Source of the DNA: Actinomycetospora succinea
GTDB taxonomy: Bacteria > Actinomycetota > Actinomycetes > Mycobacteriales > Pseudonocardiaceae
Assembly: GCF_004363095.1 (NCBI RefSeq)
Contig: NZ_SNYO01000003.1
Span: forward strand, 248,001 to 312,000
Length of the DNA stretch: 64,000 nucleotides
Direction: 5' to 3'
Positions 23,871-33,053 of the stretch are shown in pieces. Every line of letters begins with the position of its first letter. Positions within the stretch are counted from its first letter, which is position 1. The notes below the pieces were generated by a model, which saw only the letters and a list, made by a program, of their open reading frames with translations, made no database searches and was not told the origin of the DNA. A program made the translations under genes and the position numbers.

Positions 23871-24934
23871 GGGGTGGCCTCCTGGTCGGGGCGGGCGCCC
23901 GGGATCGTGGACCCCGTCGCGGACTCCTCGGTGGCGCGCAGCAGCGTGAGCAGCTCCACGCCGAGGTCGCGGTAGTCACCGGCGACGCTCGCGGCGGTCG
24001 GCGACAGGCGGCGGGCGCTGCCGCCGCCGCCCTCGCGCAGGGCCGCCCACCAGGCCGGCTGCGCCGCGACCTCCTGCTCGAGCTCGTGTGCGAGCCGCCC
24101 GAGCCTGCGGGCGTCCTGCGCGGTGCGCTCGGCGTGGCGGATCGAGGTCGTGAACAGCGGCGAGTGCCCGCCGAAGGCCTCCTCGACGGCCTCGCGGACC
24201 TCGGCGTGCACCACGCGGGACCGCGAGCCGGTCGCGAACAGCACGGCGCCGAGCAGCCCGAGGTCGGGGTTCAGCTCGCGGGCCAGCGCGAAGCGCTCGC
24301 CGACCAGCCGCATCCCGACGAGGCCCCCGCCGTCCGACTTCGTCGGCATGAGCACCCAGCGGGCCGCCGCGAGCGCGAGGTCGGTGAGGATCGTCGTCTC
24401 GGGCGGGCAGTCGATGAACACCAGGTCGTAGTCGCCGGCGACGGGGGCGAGGACCTCGGCGAGGGCCAGGAACGCCTCGCGCCCCTGCTCCTGGACCCGC
24501 GAGACCATCAGCGGCACGAGGTCGACCAGCCGCGCCCCGCCCGCGACCACGTCCAGCCCGGGCCGCACGCCCTCGACCGGCCGCAGCGGCGTGCCCGCGA
24601 CCACCGACACGAGCAGGCCGGCGCCCCGGTCGTCGGCGGGCCCGTCGCGGAAGCCGAGGTCGTCGGCGAGGTTGGCCTGCCGGTTGAGGTCGACGAGCAG
24701 ACAGCGGTACCCGGCGGCGGCGAACTGGCCCGCGAGGTTCGCGACGAGCGACGTCTTCCCGACCCCGCCCTTGTCGTTGACCATCGCGACGGTCCGTGTG
24801 AGCGCCTCGCGGTCGATGCCCGGCGGCGGGTCCTCGGGCGGGAGCGGGGGCACCGGCTCGACCGGTCGGACGGCGCGCGTGCCACGACGTCGGCCGCTGG
24901 AGCTGCGGGCGGCGCGACCCGCCGGTCCGGTCAT
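23867..24934 (-). CDS. ParA/MinD-family ATPase (orphan, no ParB nearby)
   Basis: A 355-residue ATPase with a basic, Pro-rich N-terminal extension (about 1-45). The deviant Walker A motif is KGGVGKT, with signature Lys55 and Lys60. Walker A' reads VDLNRQANLADD, where Asn replaces the common second Asp. Walker B is DLVFIDCPPE. Such ATPases bind DNA non-specifically and position plasmids, chromosomes or protein organelles. The ATG at 24934 is preferred; a GTG at 25039 is also in frame. It is coupled to a winged-helix gene and lies upstream of the gas-vesicle operon. Chromosomal ParA normally has a ParB gene next to it; none is here. Confidence 0.88.
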   Translation of the reverse strand: MTGPAGRAARSSSGRRRGTRAVRPVEPVPPLPPEDPPPGIDREALTRTVAMVNDKGGVGKTSLVANLAGQFAAAGYRCLLVDLNRQANLADDLGFRDGPADDRGAGLLVSVVAGTPLRPVEGVRPGLDVVAGGARLVDLVPLMVSRVQEQGREAFLALAEVLAPVAGDYDLVFIDCPPETTILTDLALAAARWVLMPTKSDGGGLVGMRLVGERFALARELNPDLGLLGAVLFATGSRSRVVHAEVREAVEEAFGGHSPLFTTSIRHAERTAQDARRLGRLAHELEQEVAAQPAWWAALREGGGGSARRLSPTAASVAGDYRDLGVELLTLLRATEESATGSTIPGARPDQEATP

Positions 24935-25063
24935 GCGGCGAGGGTGCGTCCCGGCTCCCGCCCCGGCAAGGCCGACACCCGCGACGCCACCCGCTTGGCT
25001 CTGCACGGCCGCAGGGACGGGACGCCATCGGCCCAGCACGTTGCGGCGGACGGCGCGACGGCG

Positions 25064-26359
25064 TCACCGCCCGTGCCCGTCGTCCTCCTGCTCGTAGACG
25101 TCGGGGACGTCGTCGCGGTCGAGGTCGACGCGCTCGCGCTCGTGGATGCGCCGGTGCACCCGGTTGCGGTACCGGAGGACCACGGTGGCGAGCAGCGCGG
25201 CGAGCAGGGACGCCGTCAGCACGCCGATCTTCACGTGGTCGTCGGCGGCCGAGCCGGTGCCGAACGCGAGCTCGCCGATGAGCAGGGACACCGTGAACCC
25301 GATGCCCGCCAGGAGCGAGAGGCCGAGGACGTCGGACCAGGCGAGGTCCTCGGAGAGCTCGGCGCGGGTGACCCGCTGGACGAGCCAGGTCGCGCCCATG
25401 ATGCCGACGACCTTGCCGCCGACGAGACCGGCGACGATCCCGAGGGTGATCGGGTCGCCGAACGCGGCGGCCAGGCCACCGCCGACGACCGTCACGCCGG
25501 AGGCGAAGAAGGCGAAGACCGGCACCGCCACCCCGGCCGACAGGGGCCGCCAGCGGTGCTCGAAGTGCTCGGCGAGCCCGGGCCCGGGGCCCTCCTTGCG
25601 CCGGATCACGGGGACGGCGAAGCCGAGCAGGACGCCGGCCACCGTCGCGTGCACCCCGGACTCGTGCACGAGGACCCACGTCAGCACGGCCAGCGGCAGC
25701 AGCAGCCACCACGAGCGGACCCGCCGCTGCACGAGGACGGTGAACGCCGCGAGCGGGAGCAGCGCGAGGAGCAGCGGGACGATCTCGAGGGTGTCGGTGT
25801 AGAAGACGGCGATGATCGTGATGGCGAGCAGGTCGTCGACGACGGCCAGCGTGAGCAGGAACGTGCGCAGCGCGTCGGGCAGGCTCGAGCCGATGAGGGC
25901 GAGCACCGAGACCGCGAAGGCGATGTCGGTGGCGGTCGGGATCGCCCACCCCGGCGCGCCCGGTCCGCCGAGGTTGATCGCGGTGTAGATCAGCGCGGGG
26001 GCGATCATGCCGCCGACCGCGGCGGCCACCGGCAGCAGCGCGCGCGAGGGCGAGCGAAGGTCGCCGGCCACGAACTCGCGCTTGAGCTCCAGGCCCGCGA
26101 CGAAGAAGAAGATCGCCAGCAGGCCATCGGCGGCCCACGTCGCGAGGGTGAGGTCGAGGTGCAGCGCGGCCGGGCCGACCCGCAGCTCCGAGAGCGCGGT
26201 GTAGGCCTCCCGCCACGGGGTGTTGGCCCAGACCAGCGCCGCCGCGGCGCCGACGAGCAGCAGGATCCCGCCGACCGTCTCGCGCCGCAGGATGTCGCCG
26301 ATCCGGCTGGTCTCGGACCACGAGCGGCGGGCGAACAGGCGGGGTGTCGAGCGGGTCAC
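25064..26359 (-). CDS. nhaA: Na+/H+ antiporter NhaA
   Basis: A 431-residue antiporter that exports Na+ in exchange for protons. Hallmarks are [16 protein letters not shown] (Asp145) and [10 protein letters not shown] (Asp175/Asp176, the ion-binding pair), [13 protein letters not shown]-like [13 protein letters not shown], and [15 protein letters not shown]. There are about 12 membrane segments, and the C-terminal ~35 residues are charged. The GTG start has GGAGGA 6 nt upstream. A minus-strand TAGGGT about 65 nt before the start is a plausible -10. Confidence 0.96.
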   Translation of the reverse strand: MTRSTPRLFARRSWSETSRIGDILRRETVGGILLLVGAAAALVWANTPWREAYTALSELRVGPAALHLDLTLATWAADGLLAIFFFVAGLELKREFVAGDLRSPSRALLPVAAAVGGMIAPALIYTAINLGGPGAPGWAIPTATDIAFAVSVLALIGSSLPDALRTFLLTLAVVDDLLAITIIAVFYTDTLEIVPLLLALLPLAAFTVLVQRRVRSWWLLLPLAVLTWVLVHESGVHATVAGVLLGFAVPVIRRKEGPGPGLAEHFEHRWRPLSAGVAVPVFAFFASGVTVVGGGLAAAFGDPITLGIVAGLVGGKVVGIMGATWLVQRVTRAELSEDLAWSDVLGLSLLAGIGFTVSLLIGELAFGTGSAADDHVKIGVLTASLLAALLATVVLRYRNRVHRRIHERERVDLDRDDVPDVYEQEDDGHGR

Positions 26360-26438
26360 GAACGGTCCTCCGGCGGGCAGGCGGCAGCGACTGCCGACCA
26401 GACTTCCCGGCGCACCGGGACCGACCCTACGACACCAC

Positions 26439-27935
26439 CTACGAGCAGACGGTGTTCGGCGGCGGGAGGGTCGTGTCCACGAGGTAGCGGTTGACCGCGT
26501 CGTCGACGCACGGGACGCCGTTCGTGTAGACGGTGTGGCCGTCGCCCCGGTAGGTCAGCAGCGCCGAGCCCGGCAGGCGCCCGGCCAGCGCGACGCTGTT
26601 CTGGTACGGCGTCGCCGGGTCGTTCGTCGTGCCCAGGACGAGCATCGGCGGACCCGTGTAGCCCTCGAGCGGGGTGAGCGGCTGCTGCGGTGCCGGCCAG
26701 TCCGCGCAGGTCAGGCCGCTGACGAGCACGTTGCCGGAGAAGTGCGGGGCACGGATCTCGGTCGCGCGGGCGGCGTCGAACACCTGCGCGTCCTCGGTGG
26801 GCCACGCGTTGTCCAGGCAGGTCACCGCGTTGTAGGTGTCGGAGTTGCTGCCCCGGAAGTACGCCGTCGCCAGCGCGCGCATCGGCGTGCCGTCGCCGCG
26901 GTCGGCGGCCGCGAGGGCCTGGGCGAGCTGCGGCCAGCTCTCCTTGCTGTAGAGCGGGTAGACGACGCCGATCTCCAGCAGGCCCGCCGACAGGGGCGTC
27001 GTGCCGGCCACGGGCAGCGGCGCGGCGGTGACGCGGGCGCGCACGCGGTCGAGGGTGCCGATCGGGTCGGCGCGCACCGGGCAGGTCGGTGTGAGGCGGC
27101 AGTCGGCGTCGAACTGGCGCAGCGAGTTCTCGAAGCTCTCGGCCTGCGCGGAGTCCAGACCCGGCTTGGACACGTCGACGACGCCGTCGAGCACGATCGC
27201 GCGCAGGCGGTCCGCGAAGAGCTGGGCGTAGGTCTGGCCGATCGAGGTGCCGTACGAGAAGCCCAGGTAGTTGATGCGCTCCTCGCCGAGCGCCTCGCGG
27301 ATCCGGTCCATGTCGCGGGCGACGTTGCGGGTGCCGAGGTGCGGCAGCAGGTCGCGGTAGCGCTCACCGCACGCCGCGTCGTACCGGTCGACGGCCTCGT
27401 TGGTGGCCGCCTCGTCGGCGGGGTCGCCCGGGTCGGGGTCGCCGGCGTACGGGGTGTCGGGCCCGAGCGGGCAGCGCAGGTCGGTGCTGCCCCCGACGCC
27501 GCGCGGGTCGAACCCGATGACATCGAAGCGGTCGGTGACCTCCGGGGGCAGCACGCCGGCCTGGACGATCTCGATGCCCGAGCCCCCGGGCCCGCCGGGG
27601 TTGACGAGCAGCACGCCGAGCTTGGCGGCCTGGTTCGTGGCCGGCCGCTTCGCGATGGCGATCGACATCGTCGGCCCGGTGGGGTTCGCGTAGTCGACCG
27701 GCACCGCCACCGACGCGCACTGCAGCCCGGCCTGGCACGGGGCGAAGCGGGCCGCGCCGCTCGGGTCCGGTGGCGGCGCCGGGGTGGCGGACGGCGTCGA
27801 GGACGACATCGGGATCGGCGGCACCCCGGGCTCCGGGCCGCGTGCACAGCCCGCGAGCGCCAGCGCCGCGGCGGCCACGACCACCAGCCCCCGTGCCCGT
27901 CGCCGGACACCGGGCCGGGCGTGCGGTCGCGCCAT
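26439..27935 (-). CDS. Secreted alpha/beta-hydrolase lipoprotein (tripeptidyl-aminopeptidase-like)
   Basis: A 498-residue exported serine hydrolase. The signal peptide ends in the lipobox LAGC, so Cys30 is probably lipidated. The triad is visible: Ser227 in GFSYGTS, Asp in TTNDPATPY and His in GDGHTVY. The oxyanion region NPGGPGGSG and the C-terminal TAP-like domain (CADWP onwards) match the SlpD/SlpE/TAP family that cleaves N-terminal tripeptides or acts on esters. AGGAG lies 7 nt before the ATG. The gene stands alone between nhaA and a divergent gene at 28116. Confidence 0.92.
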   Translation of the reverse strand: MARPHARPGVRRRARGLVVVAAAALALAGCARGPEPGVPPIPMSSSTPSATPAPPPDPSGAARFAPCQAGLQCASVAVPVDYANPTGPTMSIAIAKRPATNQAAKLGVLLVNPGGPGGSGIEIVQAGVLPPEVTDRFDVIGFDPRGVGGSTDLRCPLGPDTPYAGDPDPGDPADEAATNEAVDRYDAACGERYRDLLPHLGTRNVARDMDRIREALGEERINYLGFSYGTSIGQTYAQLFADRLRAIVLDGVVDVSKPGLDSAQAESFENSLRQFDADCRLTPTCPVRADPIGTLDRVRARVTAAPLPVAGTTPLSAGLLEIGVVYPLYSKESWPQLAQALAAADRGDGTPMRALATAYFRGSNSDTYNAVTCLDNAWPTEDAQVFDAARATEIRAPHFSGNVLVSGLTCADWPAPQQPLTPLEGYTGPPMLVLGTTNDPATPYQNSVALAGRLPGSALLTYRGDGHTVYTNGVPCVDDAVNRYLVDTTLPPPNTVCS

Positions 27936-28115
27936 GTGCCACTCCTGCCGTCCCCCGAACGCCCGATTGCGCCGGGCGGCCCATCATGCCGGGCCGCTCG
28001 ACGGAGCTGCGCGCGGCTCCGTCGTCACCGCGTTCACAGCGTCTTCACGCTGCGTGGGCGGCTTGTCCCCCGCCCGGCGTGGTTTGACCGGGTCCCGAGC
28101 GTCGACCCTCCGGAC

Positions 28116-28565
28116 ATGCAGGGCCCCGCGGACGCCGGAACGCGCAGCGTGGTGCACGAGGTCGCCCACGAGGTCGTCCGCGCCGCCGACCTGCGGGCGC
28201 TGCGGACCGAGGTCGTCAACTGGGTGCGCGGCACCGCCGAGGCCTCCGGGCAGCCGGCAGAACCCGCGCTGACCGAACGCCTGGAGGACGTGGCGACCGC
28301 CTTCTACGAGGCGCTGACCAACGTCGTCGACCACGCCTACCCCGAGGGCGCGGGCCCCGTCCACGTCACCGCCCGGCTCTCCGTCACGGGGACGCCGTGG
28401 CTCGAGATCGCCGTGTCCGACCGCGGCGGCTGGCGCCCGCCGCCCGCCGACCCCGGCCACCGCGGCCGGGGCCTGCTGCTGCTCTCCGGGCTCACCGACG
28501 GCCATGACCTGCAGCACGAACGGGAAGGGACCCGGGTGCGGCTGTGGTGGCACCGGTCACCGTGA
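28116..28565 (+). CDS. Anti-sigma-factor-like ATPase (HATPase_c, RsbW type)
   Basis: A 149-residue single-domain GHKL ATPase. The N box is EALTNVVDHAY, the G1 motif is DRGGWRPP and the G2 motif is GRGLLLLSGLTDG; a short beta strand RVRLWWH ends the fold. Such proteins act as serine kinases and anti-sigma factors in general-stress switches. No sigma factor or anti-anti-sigma gene is adjacent. The ATG at 28116 is the first good start; a longer open frame upstream is an antisense shadow of the hydrolase gene. Confidence 0.85.
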   Translation: MQGPADAGTRSVVHEVAHEVVRAADLRALRTEVVNWVRGTAEASGQPAEPALTERLEDVATAFYEALTNVVDHAYPEGAGPVHVTARLSVTGTPWLEIAVSDRGGWRPPPADPGHRGRGLLLLSGLTDGHDLQHEREGTRVRLWWHRSP

Positions 28566-28571
28566 GCTGGC

Positions 28572-28577
28572 TACCGT
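28572..28577 (+). promoter_or_regulatory. Putative -10 element, leaderless start at 28586
   Basis: TACCGT followed by 8 nt and ATG. It favours the 96-residue form of the PASTA protein over the GTG at 28544. Confidence 0.45.
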
Positions 28578-28585
28578 CCCTGCCC

Positions 28586-28876
28586 ATGAGGACACCCGAG
28601 CTGGTGCTCGTGCCCGCGCTCGTGGGGCTCCCGGCGGCGCAGGCCCACGAGGTCGCGATGGCCGCCCGGGTGGTGGCCGTCGACCCGGACCCGGACACGC
28701 CGCCCACCGTCGAGGGCACCGTGACGGCCCAGCAGCCCGAGCCCGGCACGCGCGTGCCCGCCGGCGAGGCCGTGACCATCTGGGTGGAGCCCGACTCGGG
28801 CGGCGGCGGAGGGGGCGGCGGCAACATGCCGCGCATCGAGCCCGACAAGCCGCTCGACGGCGCGGGCGCCAACTGA
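28586..28876 (+). CDS. Single PASTA-domain protein
   Basis: A 96-residue protein with one PASTA-like domain: LVGLPAAQAHEVAMAARVVA, GTVTAQQPEPGTRVPAGEAV, and a final strand ITIWVEP-like VTIWVEP. A Gly-rich linker and short charged tail follow. PASTA domains usually form the outer part of PknB kinases or penicillin-binding proteins and bind cell-wall fragments. Here the domain stands alone with no signal peptide or membrane segment, so it may be cytoplasmic. The start is supported by the leaderless promoter at 28572. Confidence 0.75.
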   Translation: MRTPELVLVPALVGLPAAQAHEVAMAARVVAVDPDPDTPPTVEGTVTAQQPEPGTRVPAGEAVTIWVEPDSGGGGGGGGNMPRIEPDKPLDGAGAN

Positions 28877-29041
28877 CCCCCGGACGGTGAAGGCCCGCGG
28901 GACGGTGGGTCGGGGGTCCACCGCCCCGCGGGGCCACCCGGGATGTCGTCCGCCGGGAGAGCCGCGTTACGGGTCGCGTGGGATCCGGTGCCGATCGGGC
29001 ACACCCGCGGGGTCGTTTCCCGCACCCGGAGGTGTCCGACC

Positions 29042-30010
29042 GTGAAGATCGGTTACAAGCTGATCGCCGAGGCGTACTCGCCCGCCGAGATGGTGCGCCA
29101 GTGCGTGCGCGCCGAGGAGGCCGGCTTCGACTTCGTCGAGATCTCCGACCACTACCACCCGTGGGTCTCCGAGCAGCAGCACTCGGGCTTCGCCTGGTCG
29201 ATGCTCGCCGCGATGGCCGCGAAGACGGAGCGGATCGAGCTGGCCACGGGCGTGACCTGCCCGTTCATCCGCTACCACCCGGCGATCATCGCCCAGGCCG
29301 CCGCGACCACCCAGCTGCTCGCCGACGGCCGGTTCACCCTCGGCGTCGGGTCCGGCGAGCGCCTCAACGAGCACGTGGTCGGGCAGGGCTGGCCCGCGGT
29401 GCACGTGCGGCACCAGATGTTCCGTGAGTCCCTGGAGATCATCCGGCTGCTGTGGCAGGGCGGTTACCAGAGCTACGAGGGCAGGCACCTCACGCTCGAG
29501 GACGCACGCGTCTTCGACCTCCCCGAGCAGCTGCCGAAGATCGTCGTGGCGACGGGCGGGGAGCGGGCCTCGGCGCTGGCCGCCGAGCTCGGGGACGGCA
29601 TCTTCACCACCGAGCCGCGCACCGACCTCATCGAGGCGTTCACCGCCGCCGGCGGGCAGGGACCGCGCTACACCGAGGTCCCGATGGCCTACGCGCCGAC
29701 CGAGGACGAGGGCGCCGAGTCCGCCCGCCGCCTGTTCCGCTTCGGGGTCACCGGCTGGAAGGTGCAGTCCGAGCTGCCGAACCCGATCAACTTCGACGCC
29801 GCGACGGCCTACGTCACCACCGAGGACATGCGGCAGGCGTTCGGGTGCGGCCCCGAGGTGAAGACGCAGCTCGCGGCCGCGCAGCCGTTCGTCGACGCGG
29901 GCTACGACCACCTCGCGCTGATCAACGCGGGCACCGACGTCGACGGGTTCTTCGACCACTTCACCGCCGAGCTGGCCGAGCCCCTGCGGGCGCTGACGCC
30001 GTCGAGCTGA
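29042..30010 (+). CDS. F420-dependent LLM-class oxidoreductase (G6PDH-like family)
   Basis: A 322-residue luciferase-fold flavin/F420 oxidoreductase. It opens with the first strand VKIGYKLIAEAY, followed by EEAGFDFVEISDHYHPW, typical of the F420-dependent glucose-6-phosphate-dehydrogenase subgroup. GRFTLGVGSGERLNEHVVG and LPKIVVATGGERASALAAELGDG complete the recognisable motifs. F420 enzymes are characteristic of actinobacteria. GGAGGTG lies 7 nt before the GTG start. The substrate cannot be told from sequence. Confidence 0.9.
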   Translation: MKIGYKLIAEAYSPAEMVRQCVRAEEAGFDFVEISDHYHPWVSEQQHSGFAWSMLAAMAAKTERIELATGVTCPFIRYHPAIIAQAAATTQLLADGRFTLGVGSGERLNEHVVGQGWPAVHVRHQMFRESLEIIRLLWQGGYQSYEGRHLTLEDARVFDLPEQLPKIVVATGGERASALAAELGDGIFTTEPRTDLIEAFTAAGGQGPRYTEVPMAYAPTEDEGAESARRLFRFGVTGWKVQSELPNPINFDAATAYVTTEDMRQAFGCGPEVKTQLAAAQPFVDAGYDHLALINAGTDVDGFFDHFTAELAEPLRALTPSS

Positions 30011-30072
30011 GCACCGCCGTACCCTCGATCGCGGGCATTCGACGTGAACGGCCCGTGTGAGGGAGGAACAGC

Positions 30073-31692
30073 ATGACCGCGGTGTCGGCCCCGTCCACCG
30101 GCGAGGGGACGGCCGAGGATCCCGGCACCCAGGCGCGGCGCCGGCGCACGTTCGCGGTGATCAGCCACCCGGACGCCGGCAAGTCCACGCTCACCGAGGC
30201 GCTGGCGCTGCACGCCGAGGTCATCTCGGCCGCGGGCGCCGTGCACGGCAAGGGCGGGCGCAAGGGCGTCACGTCCGACTGGATGGACATGGAGCGCGAG
30301 CGGGGCATCTCGGTGACCTCCGCGGTGCTCCAGTTCGCCTATCGCGACCAGGTCATCAACCTGCTCGACACCCCCGGCCACGGCGACTTCTCCGAGGACA
30401 CCTACCGGGTGCTCGCCGCCGTCGACGCCGCGGTGATGCTGCTCGACGCCGCGAAGGGCCTCGAGCCGCAGACCCTCAAGCTCTTCGACGTCTGCCGCGA
30501 CCGCGGGGTGCCGGTGCTGACGTTCGTCAACAAGTGGGACCGCCCGGGCCGCGAGGCGCTCGAGCTGGTCGACGAGGTCGAGCAGACGATCGGCCTGCGC
30601 CCGATGCCGATCACCTGGCCGGTCGGCATCGCCGGCGACCTGCGCGGCCTCGTCGAGCGCGCCGACGGCACCATGCACCGCTTCACCCGCACCGCGCACG
30701 GCGCGTCGCGGGCGACCTCGGAGGTGCTCGACGCCGACCGCGCGGCCGCCGAGGAGGGCCCGGACTGGGAGCGCGCGACCGAGGAGCTGGCGCTGCTCGA
30801 CGAGATCGGCGCCGGGTTCGACGACCAGGCGTTCCAGGCGGGCACCGCGACGCCGGTCATGTTCGGGTCGGCGCTGTCGAACATCGGCGTGGCCCGGCTG
30901 CTCGACGCGCTCGTCGAGCTGGCCCCGCCGCCCGGACCGCGCCCCGACCAGAAGGGCGAGCCCCGCCCGGTCGACGCCCCGTTCTCGGGGCTGGTGTTCA
31001 AGGTGCAGGCCTCGATGGACAAGTCGCACCGCGACCGCGTCGCGTTCGTGCGCATCTGCTCCGGGCGCTTCGAGCGCGGCATGGTGCTCACCCACGACGC
31101 GACCGGGCGCCCGTTCGCCACCAAGTACGCGCAGGCGATGTTCGGCCGCGACCGCTCCACGATCGACGAGGCGTTCCCGGGCGACATCGTCGGGCTGGTC
31201 AACGCCACGGCACTGCGGCCCGGCGACACCCTGTGGGCCGACGAGCAGGTCACGTTCCCGACCATCCCGAGCTTCGCCCCCGAGCACTTCGCGGTGTGCC
31301 GGGTGGCGGACATGTCGAAGACCAAGCAGTTCCGCAAGGGCATCGAGCAGCTCGACTCCGAGGGCGTCATCCAGGTGCTGTCCTCGGACCTGCGCGGCGA
31401 CCAGGCGCCGGTGCTGGCCGCGGTCGGGCCGCTGCAGTTCGAGGTGGTGTCGGCGCGCCTCGCCGACGAGTTCGGCGCCCCGGTGAAGCTCGACCGCCTC
31501 GACTACACGCTCGCGCGCCGGACCGACGAGGCCGGCGCCACGGCGCTGCGGGGCGCGGTGGGGATCGAGGTGCTCACCCGCCGCATCGACGGGGAGATGC
31601 TCGCGCTCTTCCCGCACAAGTGGCGCCTGCAGGCCGTCGCGCAGAACAACCCGGACATGCTGCTGGCGCCGCTGGTCGCCGAGGGGGTCTGA
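30073..31692 (+). CDS. prfC: Peptide chain release factor 3
   Basis: A 539-residue translational GTPase that recycles RF1/RF2 after peptide release. GTPase motifs are SHPDAGKST (G1), RGISVTSAV (G2), DTPGHGDF (G3), NKWDR (G4) and a G5 region near residue 200. Domains II and III follow, with RKGIEQLDSEGVIQV typical of RF3. The length is close to the usual 530. GGGAGGAA precedes the ATG at 5-6 nt spacing. It begins 62 nt after the F420 gene. Confidence 0.96.
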   Translation: MTAVSAPSTGEGTAEDPGTQARRRRTFAVISHPDAGKSTLTEALALHAEVISAAGAVHGKGGRKGVTSDWMDMERERGISVTSAVLQFAYRDQVINLLDTPGHGDFSEDTYRVLAAVDAAVMLLDAAKGLEPQTLKLFDVCRDRGVPVLTFVNKWDRPGREALELVDEVEQTIGLRPMPITWPVGIAGDLRGLVERADGTMHRFTRTAHGASRATSEVLDADRAAAEEGPDWERATEELALLDEIGAGFDDQAFQAGTATPVMFGSALSNIGVARLLDALVELAPPPGPRPDQKGEPRPVDAPFSGLVFKVQASMDKSHRDRVAFVRICSGRFERGMVLTHDATGRPFATKYAQAMFGRDRSTIDEAFPGDIVGLVNATALRPGDTLWADEQVTFPTIPSFAPEHFAVCRVADMSKTKQFRKGIEQLDSEGVIQVLSSDLRGDQAPVLAAVGPLQFEVVSARLADEFGAPVKLDRLDYTLARRTDEAGATALRGAVGIEVLTRRIDGEMLALFPHKWRLQAVAQNNPDMLLAPLVAEGV

Positions 31693-31782
31693 CCCGCCTC
31701 ACGCCACCACTGGACGCGGCGCCGCACGTCGGCAGATCACGCGACGGAGGAGCGTGAACTGTCGAACCGGCTTGCCGCGAGG

Positions 31783-32160
31783 CTAGGCGGGCAGGCGGCG
31801 CGGAGGCAGCGCCTCGTTGATCGTCTTGCTGGTCGCCTCGGGGTCCGCGACCTCGATGACGACGCGGTGGTACGGGTCGCCGCGCAGGTAGATCGCGAGC
31901 AGGCTCTCCGCGCGCCGCACCATCCAGAGCTGGCGGCGCTCACCCACGCCGTACGAGCCGGCGCGCAGCACGCGCGGCACGCTGACGCCGGGCAGGTGGA
32001 CGCGCGGGCTCGCCGTCACCGCGTCGCGCCGCGCCATCGGCCGGGCCAGCAGCACCCGGCTCAGCGGCAGGTACACCCCGCGGCAGCACGCCCAGACGCG
32101 GTCGGTGCCGGTGAAGCGCACGACGACGCCGTCCGCGGTGACGCGGATCTGGACCGCCAT
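31783..32160 (-). CDS. Hypothetical protein, possible PH-like fold
   Basis: A 125-residue protein rich in beta-strand patterns: VQIRVTADGVVVRFTGTDRV, YLPLSRVLLARPM, and GERRQLWMVRRAESLLAIYL, then YHRVVIEVADPEATSKTIN. The pattern of a domain ending in a helix beginning after VADPE recalls small actinobacterial proteins of the bacterial PH-like type, but I cannot confirm this. It is preceded by a modest Shine-Dalgarno site (AGGTGAG). It converges on prfC. Confidence 0.65.
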   Translation of the reverse strand: MAVQIRVTADGVVVRFTGTDRVWACCRGVYLPLSRVLLARPMARRDAVTASPRVHLPGVSVPRVLRAGSYGVGERRQLWMVRRAESLLAIYLRGDPYHRVVIEVADPEATSKTINEALPPRRLPA

Positions 32161-32273
32161 GTCTCACCTGCCTCGTGCGGACGGGCCGGGCACCGCGAAC
32201 GGCGCAGGACGGGGACCGGACCCCACACGTGCCTCCGGACGGCGGCACGACCTGGTCCGGGGCACAGCCGGGC

Positions 32274-32741
32274 TCAGGAGAGGCGGTCGTTCTTCGCCGC
32301 GGCCTCTTCGTAGGCGCGCTCGGTGGCGCGCTGGGCGTCCGCGAAGCCCTTCTGCACGGCCTGGGTGCCGTCCGTGTGCGCCTCGCGCACGGCCTGCTCG
32401 GCGTCGCGCGCGGCCTGCGCCAGGGCACGCTCGGCCTCGGCGGCCGCGTCGGCGACGGAGGAGGCGTCGGTGGACCCGGACGGGGCGCCGGACGGGGAGC
32501 TCGACGTGGTGGCGCCGGAGGGGGAGCCCGACGGCGTGCTCGACGGGACGGGCGCCGTCGTGTCGGATCCCGCCCCGCTCGGCGTGGCGCCGGGCGTCCC
32601 GGTGCCCGCGGCGGGCATGCTGTCCCGGTCGGTGAGCTCGTCGGACTCGGGCCGGCGGTGCTGGGCCGACCGGTCCCCGGTCAGCTCGTCGGATCCCACG
32701 GGGGACCCGAGGGGACGCTCGGCGTCGTCGGTTGCGCTCAC
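32274..32741 (-). CDS. Disordered and coiled-coil protein of unknown function
   Basis: A 155-residue soluble protein. Residues 1-95 are low-complexity (Ser/Gly/Pro/Thr/Asp). Residues about 97-150 form a charged Ala-rich helix with heptad-like spacing (AEAERALAQAARDAEQAVRE and ADAQRATERAYEEAAA). No signal peptide, membrane segment or catalytic motif. GGAGGT lies 6 nt before the GTG start. Possibly a structural or adaptor protein; no function is assigned. It is divergent from the kinase-like gene at 33054. Confidence 0.65.
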   Translation of the reverse strand: MSATDDAERPLGSPVGSDELTGDRSAQHRRPESDELTDRDSMPAAGTGTPGATPSGAGSDTTAPVPSSTPSGSPSGATTSSSPSGAPSGSTDASSVADAAAEAERALAQAARDAEQAVREAHTDGTQAVQKGFADAQRATERAYEEAAAKNDRLS

Positions 32742-33053
32742 GGCACGACCTCCGGACTCTCGCGCGGACGGCCGCGCGCCGGGCCTGCTGGAGGCGCGGC
32801 ACCCAACCCCCCGATCGGCTTCGGTGCCGCGACAGCATGGCAGGCCACGACCCGATCGGCCCGGGCACCCTCCCCGGGAGCGCTCCCGGAAACCCCGATC
32901 GACGTGCGTGTGAGCCGAGCGGGTGTTCGTCGCCACCCGGACGGAGGAGCGCTCTCCGGGCACTGATGATCGACGCCCGACGGCGGAGCGCGGTGGCCGA
33001 CGCGGCGATGACACGATGGCGTGGACGGACGTCGTGACGAGCGGAGAGTCGAC
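32742..33053. other. 312-nt divergent intergenic region
   Basis: No supportable gene. It contains a perfect 16-bp palindrome (CCGGGAGC and its complement, 32874-32889), which could be an operator for either divergent gene. GGAGAG at 33043-33048 is the Shine-Dalgarno site of the 33054 gene. No clear -10/-35 pair was found. Confidence 0.5.

Noticed and set aside
24935-25039. ParA with a 35-residue longer N-terminus from GTG 25039
   Set aside because: The added region is low-complexity Gly/Ala with no motif and no ribosome-binding site; kept only as an alternative.
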